Position numbers and translations under genes: made by a program. Positions 47,689 to 56,304 of a DNA stretch of 64,000 nucleotides are shown piece by piece. Every line of letters begins with the position of its first letter. The first letter of the stretch is position 1. The notes under the pieces were generated by a model, which had not been told where the DNA came from, ran no database searches, and saw nothing but the letters and a program-made list of their open reading frames with translations. The stretch covers positions 1,116,001-1,180,000 of the forward strand of contig NZ_PEFF01000001.1 in NCBI RefSeq assembly GCF_002754375.1, read 5' to 3'. This stretch comes from Variovorax sp. 54. Its GTDB lineage: Bacteria; Pseudomonadota; Gammaproteobacteria; Burkholderiales; Burkholderiaceae_C.

Positions 47689-48695
47689 GTTGAATTTCCT
47701 TGTTCCGGGATGTTTGACTTGCGGTGAGCACTGGAACTGCCCTCACCGTGCGCCTTGCGGCATGCAAAGCTTTGGGAGTATACATCGGCCGGCTTGACCG
47801 CTCCTTCCCGCCGCCTTCCGTCGAGCGAAACCAGCCCCACGGCCCCCAGCACACAGGCGGCGCCGGCAACCTGAGGCCAACCAACCGCCTCCCCCAGCCA
47901 CCACGCGGCCAGGACCAGCGCCGACACCGGCATCAGCGCCGTGAACAACGCCGCCTCGGCGCCCCGCAGCCGGGCGGCGCCCGCGTACCAGAGCAGGAAG
48001 CCCGCCACCGTCGGCACCAGCGCGTAATAGGCCACCCCGGCCAGCGCCTCGGCCGGCACCGGCTGAAGCCAGGCCCGCTCCAGCAGCGCCGGAATCACGG
48101 ACAGCAGCAGCCCCAGCGCGACCATCGCCGTCGACTGAACGAGCGGCGCCAGCGGCACGCGCAGCCGCTTGTTGAGCAGGATAAACAGCGACTCCAGCGC
48201 CACCGCGCCCAGCACCAGCAGGTTGCCGAGCAGCGCGGTCGACGTGCGCTCGCCGCCCTCTCCGCCCGGGCGCAGCGTGATCGCCAGCACGCCCAGGCTC
48301 GCGAGCACGATCCCGCCCACCAGGTAGCGCCCCGGCCGCTCGCGCAGCGCCAGCACGGCCACCAGCGCGGCCATGGCCGGCAGCGTGCCGGTCACCACGC
48401 CCGCATCGGCGGCCGGTGCCCAGCGCACGCCCAGGATCAGCAGCACCGTGTAGCCGACGCTGCCCGCCGCCGCCTGGCACAGCAGTAGCGCGGCGTCGTG
48501 GCGATCGGGCCGCGGCCAGCGGGCGCGCATGAACCCCATGAGCGCCACGAACACGGGCAGCGCCAGCGCAAAGCGCAGCGCGGTCGCCGTGAACGGCGGC
48601 AAGCCGCTCGCGATGAGCTTGCTCGCGACCACCGTGCTGCCGACCGTGACCATCGCGAGCGCGCACAGCCACATTCCCTTGCTTCGTTCCGACAT
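47685..48695 (-). CDS. EamA/DMT-superfamily transporter, C-terminus overlapping the rpsO leader
   Basis: 336 aa from the ATG at 48695 ([20 protein letters not shown]). Ten membrane helices in two EamA repeats, each with a Pro/Gly-rich opening ([36 protein letters not shown]). The membrane core ends near residue 300. The last 35 residues ([18 protein letters not shown], then NIPEQGNST) are hydrophilic, read through what looks like the rpsO promoter and leader, and end in a 4-bp overlap with the rpsO ATG. The tail may be a by-product of a stop codon lost during evolution. Exports amino acids or other small metabolites; substrate unknown. Confidence 0.9.
   Translation of the reverse strand: MSERSKGMWLCALAMVTVGSTVVASKLIASGLPPFTATALRFALALPVFVALMGFMRARWPRPDRHDAALLLCQAAAGSVGYTVLLILGVRWAPAADAGVVTGTLPAMAALVAVLALRERPGRYLVGGIVLASLGVLAITLRPGGEGGERTSTALLGNLLVLGAVALESLFILLNKRLRVPLAPLVQSTAMVALGLLLSVIPALLERAWLQPVPAEALAGVAYYALVPTVAGFLLWYAGAARLRGAEAALFTALMPVSALVLAAWWLGEAVGWPQVAGAACVLGAVGLVSLDGRRREGAVKPADVYSQSFACRKAHGEGSSSAHRKSNIPEQGNST
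47777..47782 (-). promoter_or_regulatory. Possible -10 element for rpsO
   Basis: TATACT on the minus strand, 89 bp before the rpsO start and inside the 3' end of the upstream exporter gene. No good -35 box is 16-18 bp away, so the call rests on position and the -10 match alone. Confidence 0.35.
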
Positions 48696-48793
48696 GTTTC
48701 TTCGCCTTTCGATTGCGCTGGCAACCACAAAGAGACGAGCGTCTCCCGCCGGGACACCGGCGGTCTTGAACGAAATTGCAGGGAAGGAAAGAT

Positions 48794-49594
48794 TCAGCCG
48801 CAGCGCGCCGCCGCATACGCCCCGGGCGTGAAGCCCAGAAAGCGCACAAAGGCCCGCGTCATGTGACTCTGATCGGCAAAGCCAGCACCAGCCGCGGCAT
48901 CGGCCAGCGCCCTGCCCTGTGCGATCAGCCGACGGGCGCGCGACAGCCGGCACTGTTGCAGCCAGGCATGCGGCGGCAGCCCGAAGGCGGCCGCGAAACC
49001 GCGCAGCAGCTGGTAGCGACTCAGGCCGGCCTCGCGTGCCAGTTCGGCGAGCGTGGGCACATGGATGCAGTCGTCGGCGATGCGTGCACGTGCGCGCTCC
49101 ATCGCCGCCGGTGCCACGCGTTTCGGCGACTCAGGAGCCCGCGCGCCGGGCGCATCGCGCAGCAGCTGCAACACGCCCTGCTCCAGCGCCAGCGCGTCGT
49201 CGCCCTCGACAACGGCCGCGAACAGCCGGTCGAAGCCCTGCCGCAGCGCCGGATCGCTCAACACAGGCCGCGTCAACTCGAACCCCGGCGGCACGCCCTC
49301 CGACAGCAGCGCAGGCGCCAGATGCAGCATCCGCCAGGCCCGCGCTTCACCGCGCATCGCAACACCGTCGTGCACCTCGCCCGGATTCACCGTGATGACG
49401 TCGCCGCGCACCGCCTCGACCGCGCCGCGCCCGCTGGCCGAGCGCTGCCCGCCGCGGTCCATCACGCCGATGCCGAACACGTCGTGCATGTGGCGCGGAA
49501 AACTGCGGCTCGATTCAGCCGCAATCGCCTGCAGGCCCGGCAGTGCCGAGCCGCGGATGCGCACGGCATCGACGGGCGCGGACCTCGATGCCAT
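48794..49594 (-). CDS. AraC-family transcriptional regulator with cupin sensor domain
   Basis: 266 aa from the ATG at 49594. The N-terminal cupin-like domain (about 10-140) includes FPRHMHDVFGIGVMDRGGQR and DVITVNPGEVHDG, typical of AraC sensors. The C-terminal double HTH (about 165-262) has LAELAREAGLSRYQLLRGFAAAFGLPPHAWLQQCRLSRARRLI and ADAAAGAGFADQSHMTRAFVRFLGFTPGAY. The downstream DMT exporter gene on the same strand (98 bp) is the natural target, because AraC-exporter pairs of this type are common. It is 11 bp downstream of the aminotransferase pseudogene. Confidence 0.92.
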   Translation of the reverse strand: MASRSAPVDAVRIRGSALPGLQAIAAESSRSFPRHMHDVFGIGVMDRGGQRSASGRGAVEAVRGDVITVNPGEVHDGVAMRGEARAWRMLHLAPALLSEGVPPGFELTRPVLSDPALRQGFDRLFAAVVEGDDALALEQGVLQLLRDAPGARAPESPKRVAPAAMERARARIADDCIHVPTLAELAREAGLSRYQLLRGFAAAFGLPPHAWLQQCRLSRARRLIAQGRALADAAAGAGFADQSHMTRAFVRFLGFTPGAYAAARCG

Positions 49595-49605
49595 GCCGGA
49601 AAGCC

Positions 49606-50839
49606 TCAGCGCGCCTGCTTCGCCAGCCAGCCGCGCAGCCGCTCGACGCCCTGCACCAGCCGCTGCGGGTCTTTCGACGCGAAGCACCAGCGCAGCCAGC
49701 CCTGCGCCTCGGGCGCGAAGGCGTTGCCCGGCGCAAGCCCCAGACCCGCTTCGGCGACGAGGCGCTTGGCGAGTTCGAGCGAATCGCCAAAACCTTCGAG
49801 CCGGAAGAAGGCGTACATGCCGCCCTTGGCCGGCGCCACCTGCACGCCCGGCACCGCTGCCAACAGCGGCACCAGCGTGTCGCGGCACTGCTTCAGGTGC
49901 GCGACCACGCGCGGCGTGATGTCCGCCGTGTGCTCCAGCGCGGCGATGGCGGCGCGCTGCGTGAACACGCTCGCGCACGAGGTGTTGAACTCGATCAGCT
50001 TGCCGATGCCGTCGACCATCGCCGGTGGCAGCACCAGCCAGCCGAGGCGCCAGCCGGTCATGAGGAAGCTCTTCGAGAAGCTGTGCGTCACGACGAGGCG
50101 ATCGTCGGGCGTCGAGATGTCGAGGAAGCTCGGCGCACAGCCATTCGAGTCAAGTTCCCCCCGAGGGCTTCGCCCTCCCCCCGGGGGGCGAGTCCGCCTT
50201 GAGGCGGCTCGGCGCCGGACTCGGCTCGAAGTACAGCCGCTCGTACACCTCGTCGGCCAGGATCCAGGTGCCGGTCTCGCGGCAGTGGTCGAGCACGGCC
50301 TGCTGCTCGTCGCGCGTCATCGTCCAGCCCGTGGGGTTGTTCGGCGCGTTGACGATCAGCAGCTTCGTCTTCGGCGTGACCGCGGCGCGCAATGCGGGCA
50401 GGTCGAGCGTCCACTGGCCGTTCACCGGCACCAGCGACACGGTGCGCACCTGCGCGCCCATGATCGCCGGCTGCGCCGTGAGGTTGGGCCACACGGGCGT
50501 GACGGCGACCACGTCGTCGCCCGCGTCGACCAGCGCCTGCACCGCGAGCATCAGCGCGCTCACGCCGCCCGAGGTGACGGCGATGCGCGAGGCATCGACG
50601 GCCGGGTGCAGGCGGCTCGTGTAGCGCGCAATGGCTTCGCGCAGCTCGGGCAGGCCGAGGTTGTGCGCGTAGAAGGTTTCGCCGCGCTGCAGCGACTCGA
50701 TGGCCGCCTGGCGGATCACCTCGGGAGTGACCTCGTCGCTCTCGCCGAACCAGAAGGCGAGCACGTCGTCGCGGCCCATGCCGGCATTGGCGACTTCGCG
50801 GATCTTCGAGGCTTCGAGGTGGTGGATGGCTTCACGCAT
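49606..50839 (-). pseudogene. Fold-type I PLP aminotransferase, interrupted by a palindromic repeat
   Basis: Two halves of one class I/II aminotransferase lie in different frames. The N-terminal half starts at ATG 50839 (MREAIHHLEASKIREVANAG) and contains NAPNNPTGWTM and the PLP Asp motif ADEVYERLYFEPS. The C-terminal half has SFSKSFLMTGWRLGW with the cofactor Lys and runs to 49606. Between them (about 50150-50220) a GC-rich palindromic repeat adds about 70 bp, a frame change and an in-frame TGA. Without it the two halves would give an ordinary enzyme of roughly 390 residues. Either the gene is dead in this strain or each half survives as an inactive fragment. Confidence 0.85.
50150..50220. 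repeat. Palindrome-rich repeat inserted in the aminotransferase gene
   Basis: About 70 bp holding three consecutive palindromes on the plus strand: GAGGGC-TTC-GCCCTC, CCCCCCGGGGGG, and CCGCC-TTGA-GGCGG. The flanks read as aminotransferase coding sequence on both sides. CCCCCCGGGGGGC is reminiscent of the core of the two intergenic repeats at 16927 and 32766 but the rest differs. It is a REP-like element; exact ends cannot be fixed without an uninterrupted homologue. Confidence 0.8.
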
Positions 50840-50885
50840 GTCTGGGGGTTCCTGTGCTGTCGGGGTCGTGCGCCTCAAAGGCGAT

Positions 50886-52169
50886 TCAAGGGCGCTTCAT
50901 CTTGCAAGAGGTGGGCTGCTCTGCGCGCTCGGGCGCGATCGTCTTGATCACGCGGAAGCCGTAGCCCGAGCCCTCGACGTCGAACTGCACGCCGGGCTTG
51001 CCCTGCTTGTCCATCACGCCCACCACGAGCGGTTGCTGGAACTGATGGTCGGCCGCGCGCATGCGGCCGCGCTGGCCGTACAGGCTCACGTCGGCCTGCT
51101 CAAGCGCACGCGCCAGCGGCACGGCCTCGGCGCTGCCCGCGCGCTCCAGCGCCTGCGCGAGCGACTCGACCAGCAACTGCATGCGCATGTGCACGTAGTC
51201 GTCGGCCGGCCGTGGAAAGCGCGTGCGAAAGGCGCGGTAGAAGGCTTCGGACTGCGGCGTCTGCACGTTCGGCAGCCAGTCGGCCACGGCAACCACGCGG
51301 CCGATGCCCGCGTCGCCGATGGCGGCCGGCGCGCCCAGCGCATTGCCGTAGAAGGTGTAGAAGCTGCCGTTGAAACCGGCTTCGCGCGCGGCCTTCACGA
51401 GCAGCGTGAGGTCGTTGCCCCAGTTGCCGGTGATCACCGCCTGCGCGCCGCTGGCGAGGATCTTGGTGGCGTAGGGCGCGAAGTCCTTCACCTTGCCCAT
51501 CGGGTGCAGTTCGTCGCCGACGATCTCCACGTCGGGGCGCTGCACGCCAAGCTGGCGGCGCGATTCGCGCAGCACGGCCTGGCCGAAGCTGTAGTCCTGG
51601 CCGATCAGGTAGACGCGCTTGAGCGCCGCGTCGTCCTTGACCACGTCCATCAGCGCGGCCACGCGCATGTCGGCATGGGCGTCGAAGCGGAAGTGCCAGA
51701 AGCTGCAACGCTCGTTCGTCAGCACCGGATCGACGGCCGAGTAGTTCAGGAAGATCACGCGCCGCGACGGGTCGCGCTCGTTGTTCTTGTCGATGGCATC
51801 GATCAGCGCCGCCGCCGTCACCGACGAGTTGCCCTGCAGCACGATGCGGGTGCCGTCGTCCATGGCCGCGCGCAGCGCCGACAGCGCCTCTTCGTTCTGG
51901 CCCTTGCTGTCGTAGCGATCGAGTTGCAGCGGACGCGCACCGCCCGGCAGCTTCACACCGCCGCGTGCGTTCACGCGCTCCACGGCCCACAGCAGGTTGC
52001 GAAACACGGCCTCGCCGGTGTTGGCGAAGGGGCCGCTCATGCTCTCGATGAGCGCCAGCCGGATCGGGGCGGGTTGCGGGGCCTGCGCGAAGCCGGCGAA
52101 CGGGGTCGCGCATAGCGCCGCCGCTGCGAATTTCAAGGCCTGGCGGCGCCAAATAAAGGGGGTTTTCAT
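50886..52169 (-). CDS. Periplasmic ABC-transporter binding protein, branched-chain amino acid type
   Basis: 427 aa from the ATG at 52169, which starts the signal peptide (RRQALKFAAAALCATPFAGFAQ). Type I periplasmic binding fold: IRLALIESMSGPFANTGEAVFRNLLWAVERVNARGG, YDSKGQNEEALSALRAAMDD, LQGNSSVTAAALIDAIDKNN and LIGQDYSFGQAVLRESRR. It is longer than the LivK pair in this window and only distantly related to it. No permease or ATPase gene is adjacent, so it is an orphan receptor that may serve a transporter elsewhere or act as a sensor. A conserved-looking C-terminal TSCKMKRP tail is present. Confidence 0.9.
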   Translation of the reverse strand: MKTPFIWRRQALKFAAAALCATPFAGFAQAPQPAPIRLALIESMSGPFANTGEAVFRNLLWAVERVNARGGVKLPGGARPLQLDRYDSKGQNEEALSALRAAMDDGTRIVLQGNSSVTAAALIDAIDKNNERDPSRRVIFLNYSAVDPVLTNERCSFWHFRFDAHADMRVAALMDVVKDDAALKRVYLIGQDYSFGQAVLRESRRQLGVQRPDVEIVGDELHPMGKVKDFAPYATKILASGAQAVITGNWGNDLTLLVKAAREAGFNGSFYTFYGNALGAPAAIGDAGIGRVVAVADWLPNVQTPQSEAFYRAFRTRFPRPADDYVHMRMQLLVESLAQALERAGSAEAVPLARALEQADVSLYGQRGRMRAADHQFQQPLVVGVMDKQGKPGVQFDVEGSGYGFRVIKTIAPERAEQPTSCKMKRP

Positions 52170-52172
52170 TGT

Positions 52173-52200
52173 CTTGAAACGCGTGCCGATGCGCCTAGAT
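52173..52200 (+). promoter_or_regulatory. Possible sigma32 (heat-shock) promoter for hsp20
   Basis: CTTGAAA (52173-52179) matches the sigma32 -35 element exactly. Fourteen bp later CCTAGAT is only a partial match to the -10 consensus CCCCATNT. It would give a leader of about 90 nt before the heat-shock gene. Confidence 0.4.
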
Positions 52201-52296
52201 GAGGTGTCAAGCGGCACTCACGATGGAAAGGCCGCGCAGTGTAAGGGACACACATTCCATGTCCCCATTGTGTTCATTCACCCTGGAGTTTTCGCC

Positions 52297-52668
52297 ATGT
52301 TCTTCACCCCCACCCACCGCAGCGCGCATTTCGCTCCCCGTGCCCACGACCGTGCTTTCGAGCGCTTCGTGAACGAGGCTTTTGCCGGCGCCCGCCGCTC
52401 GCCCCTGATCGAGCAGGACGACAAGAGCTGGACCCTGTCGCTCGACGTGCCCGGCCTGTCGCGTGAAGACCTGTCGGTGGCCATCGAAGGCGCCGTGGTC
52501 CGCATCGAAAGCAAGGCCGAAGCCAAGCGCCAGATCAAGCTCGCCTACGAGCTGCCGCAAGCCATCGACCTGGCCACCAGCGAAGCCAAACTGGAGAACG
52601 GCGTGCTGACCCTGAAGCTCGGCAAATTGGTGCCGGCGAGCCAGGTTTCGCACTTGCAGATCAACTAG
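52297..52668 (+). CDS. Small heat-shock protein, Hsp20/alpha-crystallin family
   Basis: 123 aa, short for the family. The alpha-crystallin domain covers about 40-118: DDKSWTLSLDVPGLSREDLSVAIEGAVVRIES, then AYELPQAIDLATSEAKLENGVLTLKLGKL, the latter with the family's A-x-x-x-n-G-v-L motif. The N-terminal arm is brief (MFFTPTHRSAHF), and the usual C-terminal IxI/V motif is absent or replaced by SHLQIN. It should bind unfolding proteins without ATP. A sigma32-like -35 box lies upstream. Confidence 0.93.
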   Translation: MFFTPTHRSAHFAPRAHDRAFERFVNEAFAGARRSPLIEQDDKSWTLSLDVPGLSREDLSVAIEGAVVRIESKAEAKRQIKLAYELPQAIDLATSEAKLENGVLTLKLGKLVPASQVSHLQIN

Positions 52669-52670
52669 TC

Positions 52671-52805
52671 CGAGCGATGCCCCCACGAAGAAAATGTTAG
52701 TGACAGCTTGTTTTGACTTTAAACAAGCGTCGTATTCACAATACTGCTGGATAACGTCACATGATGTGACGATTTATTAGTACTTTCTTCTTCGTGGGCA
52801 TCTCG
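52671..52805. mobile_element. MITE-like AT-rich element with nested palindromes
   Basis: 135 bp immediately after hsp20, clearly richer in A+T than its surroundings. The ends are imperfect terminal inverted repeats of about 24 bp (CGAGCGATGCCCCCACGAAG at 52671 and its complement-like CTTCTTCGTGGGCATCTCG ending at 52805). Inside are a hairpin (GCTTGTTT/AAACAAGC, 52706-52728) and a perfect 17-bp palindrome CGTCACAT-G-ATGTGACG (52755-52771). No coding potential. It could be a miniature transposable element, a small structured RNA or a dense operator region. No clear target-site duplication is visible. Confidence 0.55.
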
Positions 52806-52858
52806 TAAACGCATCGAGTTCCCGGGCGGTGCGGACAGCGGGTGTGCCTCAAGGCACC

Positions 52859-53626
52859 ATGAAAACGCACCTGCAGTCAGCCAATGACAACCAACGGTCC
52901 GACACGCTCCTGATCTTCCTGCCAGGGGCTTACCTCAAACCCGAAGAGTTCGAGCGCGAGGGTTTCATCAGTGCCGTGCGCGAGCGGCACCTCGCAGCCG
53001 ACGCACTGCTGGTCGATGCGGACGTCTCCTACTACTACGACCAGACCCTGAGCGAGCGGCTGCACGCCGACGTCATCGAGCCCCAGCGGGCCAAGGGCTA
53101 CACCTCGATCTGGCTGGTCGGCATTTCCATCGGCGGTTTCGGTGCGCTGATCCATGAGCTGGCGCGGCCGGGCTCTGTGGACGGCATCGTGGCGCTGGCG
53201 CCCTACCTCGGGCGCCGCGTGCTCGGCGCGGAGATCAAGAAGGCCGGTGGCCTGCGCACCTGGCAGGCCCCCACCGGGCCGCAGCCCGACGAGGAGCCTG
53301 ATCGCAAGCTCTGGCCCTTCTTCCAGCAGTACCTGGCGCCAAGGCCCTCCAAGGACCTGCCGCCGCTGTACCTGGGTTTCGGCCTGGCCGACCGCTTTGC
53401 CAGCAACCACAAGCTGCTGGCCGACGCCCTGCCGCCGGGGCGCGTATTCACCACCGAAGGCGGCCACGACTGGCCCGAATGGCGCCAGCTCTGGCGCAAT
53501 GTGCTCGACGTGCTGCCGCTGCCCTCGCTGCCCGCGCTGGTGCGCGGCGCACGCGCGCCGGCTATGCGGTTTCCGGCTGTGGCGCCTCGGGCGTCATCAG
53601 CGATGCCATCGGCCATCGCGGCTTGA
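52859..53626 (+). CDS. Alpha/beta-hydrolase fold protein
   Basis: 255 aa from the ATG at 52859. The oxyanion strand is [15 protein letters not shown] (about 17-31). The nucleophile elbow is GISIGGFG with Ser90. A C-terminal His lies in [10 protein letters not shown] and an Asp in GLADRF could complete the triad. No transmembrane or signal segment. The last 65 bp overlap the 3' end of tsaD on the opposite strand, so the C-terminal 21 residues ([16 protein letters not shown]) are probably unconstrained. Substrate unknown (esterase or lipase-like). Confidence 0.82.
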   Translation: MKTHLQSANDNQRSDTLLIFLPGAYLKPEEFEREGFISAVRERHLAADALLVDADVSYYYDQTLSERLHADVIEPQRAKGYTSIWLVGISIGGFGALIHELARPGSVDGIVALAPYLGRRVLGAEIKKAGGLRTWQAPTGPQPDEEPDRKLWPFFQQYLAPRPSKDLPPLYLGFGLADRFASNHKLLADALPPGRVFTTEGGHDWPEWRQLWRNVLDVLPLPSLPALVRGARAPAMRFPAVAPRASSAMPSAIAA

Positions 53627-54623
53627 CGTCGAAGGCATAACGCTCGGAGGCCTGCGACAGGCCCGACTGCAACCGCATCGCCGCGGCCATGGCGATCATG
53701 GCGCCGTTGTCGGTGCACAGGTGCAGCTCGGGGTAGTGCACGCGCACCTTGCGCTTCGCACACGCCGCGTTCAGCTGCTCGCGCAGGTTCTTGTTGGCCC
53801 CCACGCCGCCCGCCACCACCAGCCTCTTCAGGCCGGTCTGGTCGAGCGCCGCGAGCGACTTCTTCAACAGCACCTCGACGATGGCCGCCTGCGTGGACGC
53901 GGCCAGGTCGGCCTTGCGCACGTCGAGCTGGTCGCCGAGCTTCTTGGCCTGCGTGAGCACGGCCGTCTTCAGGCCGGCAAACGAAAAGTCGAGATCGCCG
54001 CTGTGCAGCAGCGGGCGCGGCAGCTTGAAGGCCGCGGCATCGCCCTCTTCGGCCAGCTTCGCGAGCCAGGGGCCGCCGGGGTACGGCAGGCCCATGAGCT
54101 TGGCGCTCTTGTCGAAGGCCTCGCCGGCCGCGTCGTCGATGGTTTCGCCGAGCAGTTCGTAGCGGCCCACGCCGTCGACCCGCATCAGCTGCGTGTGGCC
54201 GCCCGACACCAGCAGCGCCACGAACGGAAATTCGGGCGGGTCGGCGCTCAGGAACGGCGACAGCAGGTGCCCTTCGAGGTGATGCACGCCCAGCACCGGC
54301 TTGCCCAGCGCCACGCCGAGCGCGCAGGCCACGCCCGCGCCCACGAGCAGCGCGCCGGCCAGGCCCGGGCCACGCGTATAGGCCACCACGTCGATCTCGG
54401 CGAGCGAGCGCCCGGCCTCGGCCATGACGGCTTCGGTGAGCGGCAGCACGCGGCGGATGTGGTCGCGGCTGGCCAGCTCGGGCACCACGCCGCCGTAGGC
54501 CTGGTGCATGGCGATCTGGCTGTGCAGCGCGTGCGAACGCAGCAGCGGCAGCGCGTCGCCGTGCGACTCGACCAGCGCCACGCCGGTCTCGTCGCAGGAT
54601 GATTCGATTCCCAACAAGAGCAT
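53562..54623 (-). CDS. tsaD: tRNA N6-adenosine threonylcarbamoyltransferase TsaD
   Basis: 353 aa from the ATG at 54623 ([20 protein letters not shown], the family opening). Metal-binding histidines are in [13 protein letters not shown] (the HxxxH motif). [38 protein letters not shown] and the C-terminal [16 protein letters not shown] complete the ASKHA fold. It makes the t6A37 modification in ANN-decoding tRNAs with TsaB and TsaE and is essential in most bacteria. Its 3' end is convergent with the hydrolase gene and overlaps it. Confidence 0.97.
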   Translation of the reverse strand: MLLLGIESSCDETGVALVESHGDALPLLRSHALHSQIAMHQAYGGVVPELASRDHIRRVLPLTEAVMAEAGRSLAEIDVVAYTRGPGLAGALLVGAGVACALGVALGKPVLGVHHLEGHLLSPFLSADPPEFPFVALLVSGGHTQLMRVDGVGRYELLGETIDDAAGEAFDKSAKLMGLPYPGGPWLAKLAEEGDAAAFKLPRPLLHSGDLDFSFAGLKTAVLTQAKKLGDQLDVRKADLAASTQAAIVEVLLKKSLAALDQTGLKRLVVAGGVGANKNLREQLNAACAKRKVRVHYPELHLCTDNGAMIAMAAAMRLQSGLSQASERYAFDVKPRWPMASLMTPEAPQPETA

Positions 54624-54674
54624 GGCGCCGAGTGTAGGGGCCGCCCGTCGGCGGCGCCCGCGAAGGGGCAAGCG

Positions 54675-54690
54675 AGGCACGGAAGTTGCA
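54675..54690 (+). promoter_or_regulatory. Sigma54 promoter of nasR
   Basis: AGGCACGGAAGTTGCA: GG and GC dinucleotides are exactly 10 bp apart, and CACG/TTGCA match the -24/-12 consensus (YTGGCACGRNNNTTGCW) at all but one strongly conserved position. The transcript would start near 54700, about 24 nt before the nasR ATG. Confidence 0.7.
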
Positions 54691-54723
54691 CGAGTGACGT
54701 GCGCTCCACCCACTCCCCCACGA

Positions 54724-55986
54724 ATGACTTCCGGCCTGAGCTTCCTGATCGCCGCGCGCCGATGCGAGATCGACGCGCTGGACCAGCTCGCGCGCACCAG
54801 CGAACTGGTCGGTGCGATCGGGCGGCTCGTGCATGCGCTGCAGCGCGAGCGCGGCATGTCGAACGTGTTCCTGGCCTCGCACGGCGGGCGCTTCGCCGAC
54901 CAGCGCGGTCCGCAGATCGCCGAATGCCTTGCGCTCGAGCAGCAGGTGCGCGCCGGCTTCGACCGGCTCGAGGCCGAGCACCACCGCGTGGTGGGTGCCG
55001 GCCACGGTGCGCGCCTGTTCAGCCGCATCGCCTGGGTGCTGCCCGGCCTGGACGCCCTGCCCGCGCTGCGCCAGCGCATCGACGCGCTCGAGCTCCAGCC
55101 GGCACAGGCCGTGGCCGCCTTCGCCAAGCTGGTGGCCGGCCTGCTGGCCGTGGTGTTCGAGGCGGCCGACGGCGCCACCGACCCCGAGATCTCGCGCCTG
55201 CTGGTGGCGATGTTCAACTTCATGCAGGGCAAGGAGTTCGCGGGCCAGGAGCGTGCCTTCGGCGCCGCAGCGCTCGCGCTGGGCCGCGGCGACGAGGCGC
55301 AGCGCCAGCAGTGGCGGCACCTCATCGAGTCGCAGGAGCGCTGCTTCCAGGTGTTCACCGATTTCTCGGGCGACGCGGTGCGCACCCTCTGGCACGACAG
55401 CCAGTCCGACGCCGTGCTGGCCGAACTCGAACGCCTGCGCCGCAAGGGCGCCACGTCGGTGCCGGCCGACGCGCTGCTGAGCCAGGCCTGGTTCGACTGC
55501 TGCACCCGGCGCATCGACGCCATGCAGACGGTCGAGAACCGCCTCTCGGCCGACCTGCGCGCGCTGTGCGACCACAAGACCGCGCAGGCGCGCAGCGAGC
55601 TGGCCGCCTACCGGCAGCTGCTCGGCACGCTGGCCCCGCAGGCCGGCGGCGCGCTGTTCTTCGACGATGCTCAAGCACAGGACGCCACGCCCGCGCAGCT
55701 CGGGCGCCACCTCGAACGCTCGGTGCTCGACATGGTCCAGGAGCAGTCGCAGCGCCTGCAGGCCATGAGCGACGAACTCGACACCGTGCGTGCCTCGCTC
55801 AACGAACGCAAGATCGTCGAGCGCGCCAAGGGCCTGCTGATGGCGCACCGGCGCCTGAGCGAGGCCGAGGCGCACAAGATGCTGCGCCAGACCGCCATGA
55901 ACCAGAAGCGCCGCCTCGTCGACGTGGCCGAGTCGATGCTGGCCATGGCCGACTACCTGCCGCTCGAACCTGCACCGCGGCGCTGA
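54724..55986 (+). CDS. nasR: Nitrate-responsive transcription antiterminator NasR (NIT + ANTAR)
   Basis: 420 aa. The N-terminal NIT (nitrate/nitrite-sensing) domain covers about 20-325, with the marker [21 protein letters not shown] (about 35-55) and the helical pair [15 protein letters not shown]. The C-terminal ANTAR RNA-binding domain is at about 355-405 ([34 protein letters not shown]). By analogy with Klebsiella NasR, nitrate binding would dimerise ANTAR and let it hold the leader RNA of the next operon in an antiterminated form. The very next intergenic region contains such a leader. Divergent from tsaD. Confidence 0.93.
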   Translation: MTSGLSFLIAARRCEIDALDQLARTSELVGAIGRLVHALQRERGMSNVFLASHGGRFADQRGPQIAECLALEQQVRAGFDRLEAEHHRVVGAGHGARLFSRIAWVLPGLDALPALRQRIDALELQPAQAVAAFAKLVAGLLAVVFEAADGATDPEISRLLVAMFNFMQGKEFAGQERAFGAAALALGRGDEAQRQQWRHLIESQERCFQVFTDFSGDAVRTLWHDSQSDAVLAELERLRRKGATSVPADALLSQAWFDCCTRRIDAMQTVENRLSADLRALCDHKTAQARSELAAYRQLLGTLAPQAGGALFFDDAQAQDATPAQLGRHLERSVLDMVQEQSQRLQAMSDELDTVRASLNERKIVERAKGLLMAHRRLSEAEAHKMLRQTAMNQKRRLVDVAESMLAMADYLPLEPAPRR

Positions 55987-56011
55987 CCCGGGCCGCTTGG
56001 ATTGGTGCAGC

Positions 56012-56026
56012 GCACAACAGTTGTGC
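56012..56026. promoter_or_regulatory. NtrC-type enhancer palindrome upstream of nrtA
   Basis: GCAC-AACAGTT-GTGC fits the NtrC half-site pattern GCAC-N7-GTGC and is part of a perfect 17-bp palindrome (56011-56027). It is centred about 125 bp upstream of the predicted sigma54 start site, the usual range for enhancer binding. Confidence 0.65.
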
Positions 56027-56118
56027 GTCGCCGAAGTTTCCGGGCCGGATCGGACCTTCTCCTTGCCCCACGGGCGGCATCAGCTCCCCTTTCCATAGCA
56101 AAACACTGCCAGGTCAGG

Positions 56119-56136
56119 CTGGCACGTCGCTTGCGT
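56119..56136 (+). promoter_or_regulatory. Sigma54 promoter of nrtABC
   Basis: CTGGCACGTCGCTTGCGT: full match to the -24 (TGGCACG) and -12 (TTGC) elements with GG and GC 10 bp apart. Transcription is expected to begin at about 56146, giving a 159-nt leader before nrtA. Confidence 0.85.
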
Positions 56137-56173
56137 AGACCTTCTCACGGACCGCAAGGTCTCAAGGCAGGTT

Positions 56174-56218
56174 GCACCCAACGGCGGGTGCGGCCCACCG
56201 AACCGGACAAAGGCGTCC
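56174..56218 (+). promoter_or_regulatory. Two ANTAR-target hexaloop hairpins in the nrtA leader
   Basis: Hairpin 1 (56174-56191) is GCACCC-AACGGC-GGGTGC. Hairpin 2 (56205-56218) is GGAC-AAAGGC-GTCC. Both loops have six bases with A at position 1 and G at position 4, the pattern recognised by ANTAR proteins. The 3' part of hairpin 2 is also the 5' arm of the downstream terminator, so the two cannot form together. Hairpin 2 has only four pairs and probably needs protein to persist, consistent with an antiterminator. Confidence 0.78.
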
Positions 56219-56280
56219 CCATCCCGCACGGGCTCGTTCACGAGCAGCCCCTGCGCGGTGCGGACGCCTTTTCGTTTTTG
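56209..56280 (+). terminator. Intrinsic attenuator in the nrtA leader
   Basis: AAAGGCGTCC (56209-56218) pairs with GGACGCCTTT (56262-56271), 10 perfect pairs enclosing further GC-rich pairing, followed by TTTTCGTTTTTG. It lies 25 bp before the nrtA ATG and after the nasR gene, so it would stop the operon unless hairpin 2 is held open by an ANTAR protein. Confidence 0.85.
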
Positions 56281-56304
56281 TCTTTCACTTCTGGAGCCCC
56301 GCCC

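Noticed and set aside
52671..52805. Integron attC site
   Set aside because: Terminal inverted repeats are present, but the core GTTRRRY/RYYYAAC boxes are not, and there is no integrase or cassette array nearby.
56138..56161. GACCTT...AAGGTC inverted repeat near the nrtA promoter
   Set aside because: Its left arm lies upstream of the predicted transcript start, so it would not form in the mRNA. Its loop does not fit the ANTAR pattern.
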